DNA from: Karalla daura
Lineage: Eukaryota > Chordata > Actinopteri > Chaetodontiformes > Leiognathidae
NCBI GenBank assembly: GCA_029224185.1
Contig: CM055206.1
Location: forward strand, 9,104,183 to 9,168,182
Length of the DNA: 64,000 nt
Reading direction: 5' to 3'
Part shown: positions 56,048 to 64,000 of the stretch, piece after piece
Position numbering within the stretch: the stretch's first letter is position 1
Layout of the letters: each line of letters opens with the position of its first letter
Program-made: the position numbers and the translations under genes
The notes under the pieces: model-generated
What the model was told of the DNA's origin: nothing
Database searches by the model: none
Seen by the model: the letters and a program-made list of their open reading frames with translations, nothing else

Positions 56048-59000
56048 CTAGGCCAGGATCAGGTTGTTCCAGGGCTCGGCTTTGGAGCCAGAGGATGCCC
56101 CGTGGCCTCCAGGGGACATCTTGAGGGGAAGGGCCCCGCCTTGAGCTGTCATATAGGCCGGCAGGGCAGAGATCTAGGAGGATCCAGAAGGGAGTGATGA
56201 GCCAGTCAGTGTGGAGCTTAAACACATTTTTATCGTTAAATGACTGAGAATGGTTGAATGGACAGTTCATCCTCTCGTTCTCTAGTGTTAACATAGAAGC
56301 TACTCGTTTCATCAGAAATCCCTGGACCGGCCCTTTCATAATCCCATTTTGAGGTTTCGTCACAGATCTGTCTTTTTCACAGATCCATGTTTATCTGGGT
56401 GATTAACTGTCTTGTCTGTCAGTCACTTGAACGATCAGACGACTTAACATTAATCAACAAAGCCAAGGTAAAAGGGTTTTTTTCATTCTAGGTCTCCTGT
56501 AAATATTTTCTGAGGCTCCAACCTGTGTGTGTGCGCTGTGGTGTGTGTACAGGCTGTGGGTGTCTGGCTCTGTCTTTATCTGGCGAGGCTCCTCTGGGGC
56601 GCTGGGGGCACGAGGAGTGCTGCTCGGCGTGACTGGAGTCCCCTCGCTGCCCGGGGTCCCTGTGGAGCCCAGAAACAGAGGTGAGTGCTCATCCTTATCT
56701 TACCATTTAGTCCGAATACAATGTCTTTTTTTTGTCATAATGTGAAAAGGATGGTGCATTCTTGTGCTCACCTGTCTGGGTCTTGTTGAGGTTCTTGGGT
56801 TTGCGTTTGCGGGTCTGGATCCCCTCTTTCTTCATAGCCAGAGGTCGTGGTACCTGATAAAACACAAAGGCAGAGAAAAAACGTTAAGCATAAACTGACC
56901 TGTGATACAGTATGTGTTTTATCTGTAGAGGGAATTCAAAAAAAGTATGTGGTTGATGGATGGTAATCCGTACTTTGATAAAACTACCGAGGACTATTGA
57001 ACAGCAGCTGTAAAGTATAATACTGGAATTTTATACACAGTATTTTGTAGCTTTGTCTTATATCTTGGGATTTACGAGGGACTAAGCATGAGGAAAATTG
57101 TGTTTTTTGAAGACACTGCATGCATGTGTAATTTATCTGCAGCATTACTTAAGCAGGGGTCAGAGATATCTTTCGGCTGAATGTTCAACGCTATGAATTG
57201 ACTCTGGTGTGAGAGTGAATGGTGTCTTTGCGTCCTATGATGGACTAGCAACCTGTCAAAGGATGTATTCAATGCTTTCACCCCTATGTGTTCTGGGATA
57301 TGCTCAAGTAATGGGATAGATCGGTGAATGATGACCAAATAGCTAATGCGTATTCAGTAACATCCGGCTCAGTTGTTTGTAAAGATGTTAGTTCAGTTAA
57401 ACAAACACAGAACAGGTGAGCAGAGTCAGAGTTGTGCTTTTTCACTCACCCCGTGGAGTTTCATGTAGAGGCCACAGGCGTTACAGACCGGCTCCCCCTC
57501 TGCATTTCGTCGCCACAGGGTGGTGGTGGTGGTGTGACAGTTGGTGCAGGACAGGCCCACCCTCCTCGAGGCCGACTGCAGCGAGGCACAAAAGGGCAGA
57601 ATGTGTTCAACACCTGTGTGTCCTGCTTCAGTGAATACCTGTCAGGGAGTGACTATGAGCGCGTCACCTACCAGCCGTCTCTGGGGTTTGATGAGGGGTC
57701 TGTTGATGCCGTTCATCTTGTGGTAGAGTCCGCAGGCGTTACACAGGTAGTGGCCGGTGCCATCCCGCCTCCAGAGGGGGGTGGACATCGCCCCACAGTT
57801 CACACACTCCCGACCCTCAGCAAAGTCATCAAACAGATCTGATTGGAGCACAACAACACAGAGACAGGATGAAACAGTCAGTATATCTTGAGGCAGTCCC
57901 CTTCAATCGTGTAAAGCTGGAATGCGTCCATTTACTCAAATACTGCTCTCAAGAATAGTTTTGATAAATGAGTATATGTATATTTCCCACAGCATATTTC
58001 ATAGGAATGTTTTCTATTCTTGTTATTGCTAAATATTACTTATATATCTGACATACTTACAAAGTTACTACTTTAGGTTATTTATTTCAAATAAAAGATG
58101 ACATGTCAGTATAGTGTCAGCTAGCAATGCACATATTCTGATCCAAATTACCTCTGCATGTACAATTAACATTTCTGCATCAGTAATTACCATCCAGTCA
58201 TTAAATGATTCTGAACTGGGAAATTTTGCAAGATCTATTTTACACTGCTCACTGCTCACAAGTCAAAGAAAGTACCTCTTCCCACTACAAATGTTATACA
58301 CAAAGAAAACCTTAAGAGACTTAAAATGAGTTAAGACAGGAAAGATTCCACACACGTAATTTCCTCGTATTACCTTCATGTTATGTGAAGAGCTCGAATC
58401 GAGCTCATGTGTCAGAGAAATTAATTTCCAACTTGGCCACTACCACAAAAATTCTTTCCACCCTCCCCTAATAAACTGCTTCCTGCGCTGTCAGACCCGG
58501 ATGGGCTGCAGTGGCATCTGTCCAGCAGCAGGGGGCGCAGGCCACAGCCCCACTGGCCCACACAACAACCACAGCCTGGAATCCCTCCTTATCTCCCCGC
58601 TCCCCAGAAGATAAAGAGGCAGCTGGAAATAGAGGCAGAATAGAGCCCCATCACGTTCAAATAGAGACTCTGTGTCTATCACATGTCTGTCAGACGGAGG
58701 GACATCTGATGAACACAGGCCTCATCTGGCACATTACAGAGCATCTCCAAAGAAGCACTTAGGAAGGAGAGGAAGGAGACATCAATCTGTGGTGTGGAAG
58801 TGACAGCTCGGCTCTTTACTGCCCCCCCACCTCCACCCGTTTCTTTTAGCAGCCATATAGCAATGACACAAGTTGAAGGAAAAAACTTCACAAAACTGTA
58901 AAAAAAAATTGCATTTAGTTGAGGTCACATTGTGCATCAGTCTGGCCTCCATCTGCTCTGTGTAACTGGAATAGGACACGCCGCCTCCTCCAAGGCTGGA

Positions 59001-62000
59001 GAGCAAAACAAAGGTTTGAGGGCAGCTCAACCTTGAGCCGGGCACCAATTGTAGCCAACACAACGCAGCGGCCACGAGACAACACAGAGGAGAAACACTG
59101 CAGCGACCGTGTCCGTGCAAACAGAGGTTAGGGCTAGAGAGGTTTATTCCCTCTGCTGCATAAATGTCCCTGCGTGTCTTTATCAGGGTGCAGGACAGAA
59201 ACACCCACCGCTAATAGAGGACAAAGGTGACTAAATAAGTTCAAGACTCAGTCTCCCTCTGCCTGTGCTATGCCTTACCAGTGCCAAAGGTCAGTTTGTC
59301 AGCCATACGTAAGAGTCACTTTATTTAAGCATTTCCTTATATCACTTAGAGAGGGATGTTGCTTTTCTACACCCATTTCTCTTCCATATTACTAGTTACT
59401 TTGGAAATAGACTTTATGAGCTAAACATACAGTCTCACAACCGATTTGTGGACATGATACTGAGAGTGATAAGAACATTTTGCGGTAAGAGCATGTAACA
59501 TTTACCTGCTCTGTGATTAAATACAAATTTATTCTGACCTGTTTGCATTTACAGGTGTGGTAGTATTTAGGCTGCCTCAGGTCCTTCCACATTTCTAATT
59601 CATGAGCAGCTGTTCAACAAGTTAATGAATTTCCTATACGTTTCCCAAAAATCATTTAAAAAAGCATTCAATATTGTTTTTAAGTAAGAAATTAGTTTAA
59701 ATGAGCTCCATCAAGAAGCGCTTCAGCTCAGACTTTAATGTGTCAGTACTGATAATTAACTGATAATCAATCTATTTATTTATATGTATGCACACTTTTA
59801 ATTAAACTTTGAATAATGTTCTTCCAATGCAAATTTACAGAACTTTTCACTCCAGATCCCGTTGCAATCGGGCATTTTTACAGCCTTGTAATGTTTTTTG
59901 TGCTTTTTAATAGTAGCCTAATAGAGTAAACATTCGGGGTCATTTGCTTTTAATATCGAGGTCCATTTGCTGCTTTTAAAATGTTGCATTCTTTCCACAG
60001 CTGTTTAGTCAAATGCAAGGCAATAACAGCAAACTTGACCCAGACCAAAGGGAGAAAAAAACAAACCCTTCATGTCATCAGTTGGCATTTTGTTTTACAT
60101 CTGATACTGAAGACGAGGCTCTCTGACCCAAGGATGGAGAGAGGCATCAGAGAGAACAGATCTAAACTTACATAATGATTTTTAGCCCAAACATTTTTCA
60201 TAACACATCTCCTCTGTTGATAAAGGGGTGGTAAAAGTGTGTTTATGAAATACTTTTCCAGTTGTAATAATGTTAGAAAATATGGATCAGGACTTTTTGC
60301 TGACAGTTTTCGGCTGCAGTTTAGAGGACAAGAGTAATAGCGCTGAAAACTCTCAGGCACTTTTACGGATGTTTTCAATCATTGAGGCGCACGTTGCTCT
60401 AATTTTCATTGATATTGTATCTGATAATCCTTGAGATTACCCTTATTGTGATTCATTTCCTCCTTCACTGACTCAATAGCCGAAAAGTGAAGTGACTAGT
60501 GGCAGTTTCCTCTAGTTTTCCAGTCCACCAACAGAACAACCTCGACTTTCACTGCATGGCTTAGAGGCCATTTAATCACACACTGAGATGTGATTTAGTC
60601 TAATTACAAAACAAAGAGGTGGTTTGCACCTTCCTCCACTGGAGGACAGACAGGCCAGGCTGAATATGACTGATCAGACAAGGGAGGTCAGTGCAGATCA
60701 ATGCTGTTATCAGTCACACTCCAGTACAGCTGATCGCCTTTTGTCTTCATCTGACGGTTCAAAGAGTTTTGTCTCATAGGCTGCAACCTCAAATGGAGGG
60801 ATCTCAAATGGCTGCCACACAGAGAGATTAGCTCATGTGAAATCTGTCAGGTGAATTAGTTTGGTCAAACTCCTTATAATGAGAAATAATGAGTGAACCA
60901 TGTAGAAATAGACTTGTGAATGCAGAGGTTTGGATCAGCGGCAAAAGGGTAAGTAAGCACGTTGTCGATCTGTAATGTAGACTTCACAGAGCGTGAGGTG
61001 CAAGTCAGTGATAAACTGACGAGCTAAGCAAAATCAATGTGTTGTGAGACGGTCCAGAGTGCAACCTGCAGGCCAAAATCCTTCCTGCCACAAGGACAGA
61101 GACCTGAGGCGCCGGGCTGAGGGTGAAAATGACTTCCAACATGATTCATTTTCCTGAAGATCCACGGGACAACACAAAAGACTCCTTGCAACCGCTTTCC
61201 TCCCTAAAACAGACTCCAAATCAGACCAGACCTGACCTCCCCCTAAGGCCACAGTCAAACACAATCCCTATAAACTGTGTTATCAAGTTGGCCTCAGTTA
61301 AATATTAATTCCTATCTCCGCAGTCACGTGTGTCTGATTCATAGAATATACAAAACATGCATATGTGAATCTCTGTATTAGGTAACCTTATATGAATCAA
61401 ATGTCATAAATCTGATACTTTGTTTAATTTATGAAGGAAATCATTAGAACAATATACGACATTTCATGTAAATGTATGATATTGCATGGAGTCATAAAAC
61501 AGACGTTTTTTGTTCTGAAAAAAATTCACTTTGAGACAAATGAAGTAATTCACGTGTGTGATAACATACTGACAAATCCCGGTTATAATGAGATACTGTG
61601 AGCAAATAGGAAAAGATAGATAATACATAAAATATCATTTATGCTACCATGAATGGTCAATGTCCTTTCAATATTACATATATTTAATCTTGTTAGAAGA
61701 AATAAAAGTTTTTATTTCACACTTTGTTATGAATTAAAAATTAGTTTCCTGCATACTTTGACTGAGCTAATTTGGGTTGTTACATATATATATATACATA
61801 TATATGTGTGTGTGTTTTATTTTCAGTTATTTTTTCAGTTTCATTTTTGTTTGACAGTATCACAAACTTTGGCCTCTTTCAAGTGGCCATTTAGATTTGT
61901 CATCCCTGACAAATATAAATAAATAACGGATAAATTCAACAATCATGCCTCTCGCATTTTTTTTTTACCTTCAAGCTGGGTTGAAAGACATACTGTCTAA

Positions 62001-63388
62001 GTCGAAACACTGCTCTTGGAGCTGAGCAAAATACTCTTCACAATCAGAAATGTAAAATATCATATAATGTAAAAATAGGAGGAAATATAGCACAATAAAA
62101 ATGAAATATATCACCCTTGCTACTCATCATTGGGTATTGAACAATTCTTCACAGGTTGTGTAACCTACTAATCTCTGAAACACTTACATAGCTGTCACAG
62201 TCACTGTTTATCTGTTATCTGGGCATTTTAAATTCTAGTGTGTCAGTCCTAAAATTAACGAGTCTTGATCAATCATTAATCATAAACATTAATAAAACAT
62301 TAAAAATTTCGTACGTTAAGCATGTAAAGCTTCATGCCCAAACGACACCCTTAAATATCGCCAGGCTATCTACCAACACAGTCATGTTTAATTAAGATGA
62401 GACGAACGATTCATAGACACATTTTTACTTATTTTTGGGCAGAAACTGATTTTGACATAATCTGGTTTTTTTTCTCCAATATTTTTTTAACGTTGTCACA
62501 ACCTTTGACCCCCTTCATGTGTTTTCTGCAGTTTCGCCAATCCACGACGAATGCATTGTAATAAATAAACGCATAAAACAATCATGTCTCTCATGTTGTT
62601 TTCCCTTTCGCGGAGTTTTAGGAATAGTATTTAAGTTAGCGAATCGATGACACCCAAATGACAGTATTTTCAAGCTATCTACGAACACAAACGGATGTGT
62701 TAATTAAGCTATTACGAACGATTTACTCATAATTACAGTTTTACTGTCTTATTTTGTGGGGAATTTCATACTTTGGTCAAAAAGTCACCACTTGATGCCA
62801 CGTTCCCTGCAAGTGGGCAACACTGCCATGTGCAAAACGCATCGTCTCGTAAGTATAAGAATAAATGCAAGTTAATAGGAATATTTTCTGTGATGATAAG
62901 AACCTCTCACCTATGTTGGGGTGCCGTGCAGGAGCTCCGGGCTGCAGGCCGTGCAGCACCGGGCTGTCGAACGGGGACGCGGGCCACGTTCCGCCCACGT
63001 TGGGGCTCATGTAGGCGGGGTAGGGGCTGTGGTAGGAGCCGCCGAGGCTGCGGGCCCCCGACATGTTGCCGTAGGAGGCTGCGGGGTCCCGGGCCTGGGC
63101 CTGGGCCACCACCCCGGAGGACAGCGGAGAGGGAGGACTGGCCGAGAAGAAGCGAGGAGACACCGGGGAGTGGTTGTAGGAGGACACCGGGTCTGCGCCG
63201 GGCTGAGCCCAGGCAGAGTGGCTCGACCCCGCGCTGCTCTGCTGGGATCCCCCGGGGGTCTGCAGGTAGGGCAGCATGGGGGTCACCACCCGGGTGGTGG
63301 GCACATACACCGGCGAGGTGTTGTGGAGAAATCCTGCCTCATAGGAAGGAGGCCCGTGGTTGCTGGTGGTCATTATGCCCTGATACAT
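56048..63388 (-). CDS. gata4: GATA-binding transcription factor 4
   Basis: A zinc-finger activator of heart and endoderm genes that binds WGATAR. Six coding exons join in frame: 63388-62911, 57838-57672, 57575-57450, 56853-56772, 56659-56523, 56173-56048, about 371 residues. The N-terminal activation region has MYQG, YEAGFLH, SPVYVPTTRV, SPRFF and SSPYPAYM, typical of GATA4/5/6. The N finger is CVNCGAMSTPLWRRDGTGHYLCNAC without its last flank; the C finger is CTNCHTTTTTLWRRNAEGEPVCNAC. Both are CX2CX17CX2C and intact. The basic tail KKEGIQTRKRKPKNLNK follows, then a Ser/Thr/Pro region with IKTEP, ending WNNLILA. The human extension after this motif is absent. The choice of gata4 over gata5/6 rests on the N-terminus and on linkage to ctsb and fdft1, as at human 8p23.1. 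A non-coding 5' exon is expected upstream. Confidence 0.95.
57200..57335 (+). repeat. Degraded SINE tail in gata4 intron 3
   Basis: 'ctggtgtgagagtgaatggtgtc', 'cctatgatggactagcaacctgtcaaaggatgtattcaa' and 'gggatatgctcaagtaatgggatagatcggtgaatga' are diverged forms of the fish SINE/LINE2-type tail. It lies between the exons starting at 57575 and 56853, antisense to gata4. Confidence 0.7.
58589..58614. promoter_or_regulatory. Inverted pair of GATA-factor sites in gata4 intron
   Basis: TTATCT at 58589-58594 and AGATAA at 58609-58614 form a palindromic pair with a 14-base C-rich gap. Both match WGATAR exactly. Function as an autoregulatory enhancer is inference. Confidence 0.4.
61855..62430 (+). 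repeat. Copy 1 of a degenerate intronic duplication
   Basis: Shares ordered landmarks with 62495-62745: 'tcacaa.ctttg', 'ataaataa.cg.ataaa..caa.cat...tctc.', 'gacaccc', 'aagctatctac.aacaca'-like, 'taattaag' and 'acgaacgatt'. It carries roughly 330 extra bases in the middle. Confidence 0.6.
62495..62745 (+). repeat. Copy 2 of a degenerate intronic duplication
   Basis: Shorter partner of 61855-62430 in the same orientation, close to the donor of the first gata4 coding exon. Confidence 0.6.
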
Positions 63389-63634
63389 ATCCTCTCCTGG
63401 AAGAGCTGGACATCCGAGAAGGTGCAGAGATGATGATGGTGCACAGGTCTGATGAGTGTCTCGTGCAATCCTGAACGATCTCTCTCTATCTCTCTCTGAT
63501 CCACACTGAAAAGTCAGGTCTGCCGGTCAACAGAGTCACAAACAGAAACTGAAGACAGGGAGGAAGAGAAGAGGAGGAGGTGGAGTAAGAGAGAGAGAGA
63601 GAGAGACTAAAACCTGTGATCAAGATCCAGCTGT

Positions 63635-63638
<4 letters not shown>

Positions 63639-63672
<34 letters not shown>
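63639..63672 (+). repeat. (CT)n repeat upstream of gata4
   Basis: About 34 bases of CT, with GA runs at 63592-63606. On the gene strand these lie 200-290 bases upstream of the ATG, in the 5' UTR or promoter. Confidence 0.95.
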
Positions 63673-63675
<3 letters not shown>

Positions 63676-63735
63676 CCTCTCGTTCTCTAGCTTTTATTCA
63701 ACTCATAGCCTACATATTTACTAATTTTAAATCAT

Positions 63736-63876
<141 letters not shown>

Positions 63877-64000
63877 AAATTCAGGTCCCAGATTACAAAG
63901 TTAAATTGGAAAACATTTCATGTTTCACATCAACGGGATAGACAATCATTAAAGGATATCAGTGACTTAATAGATATATGTTTTTTGTAATGATAAAAAA

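Larger units (their letters stand above)
57839..62910 (-). other. gata4 first coding intron
   Basis: A 5.1 kb intron separating the activation-domain exon from the N-finger exon. It holds a pair of inverted GATA motifs near 58.6 kb, a moderately GC-rich unique segment at 58.9-59.2 kb and a degenerate duplication at 61.9-62.7 kb. The rest is AT-rich with no coding signal. Confidence 0.75.

Noticed and set aside
62773..63474. Plus-strand open frame of 233 codons
   Set aside because: Antisense to the GC-rich first coding exon of gata4. Its Arg/Gly/Pro-rich product is a shadow of that exon.

Overview
The window is vertebrate genomic DNA, almost certainly from a ray-finned (teleost) fish. It has short introns with GT-AG borders, many di-, tri- and tetranucleotide repeats, and degraded SINE/LINE-type fragments ending in tails typical of fish elements. 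Its genes match vertebrate orthologues exon by exon. I rebuilt coding exons by reading translations across splice sites. Identifications rest on remembered protein families and were not checked against a database.

Layout: (1) 1-11.6 kb: first coding exon (minus strand) of an slc24a4-like K+-dependent Na+/Ca2+ exchanger, with the start of its large intron 1 filling the left end. (2) 11.6-24.6 kb: gene-free spacer with repeats. (3) 24.6-30.8 kb: cpsf2, complete, minus, 14 coding exons, about 788 aa. (4) 32.4-33.4 kb: ndufb1, complete, plus, 58 aa. (5) 33.7-39.3 kb: riox1, complete, minus, 15 coding exons, about 546 aa. (6) 40.3-43.2 kb: ctsb (cathepsin B), complete, minus, 9 coding exons, 333 aa. 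(7) 45.2-50.3 kb: fdft1 (squalene synthase), complete, minus, 8 coding exons, 419 aa, with a sterol-type promoter and a possible alternative 5' exon. (8) 53.6-54.8 kb: an unnamed plus-strand gene with one long coding exon that carries a zinc-deaminase-like HxE ... SPC-x7-C signature. This is the most interesting object in the window. (9) 56.0-63.4 kb: gata4, complete coding region, minus, 6 coding exons, about 371 aa.

The genes do not form a pathway. They cover calcium transport, mRNA 3'-end processing, respiratory complex I, a nucleolar 2-oxoglutarate oxygenase, a lysosomal protease, sterol synthesis, a putative deaminase and a cardiac/endodermal transcription factor. The order is informative: slc24a4-cpsf2-ndufb1 matches human 14q32, and ctsb-fdft1-gata4 matches human 8p23.1. 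The fish chromosome joins the two blocks through riox1. In the human block NEIL2 lies between FDFT1 and GATA4; here the deaminase-like gene occupies that interval.
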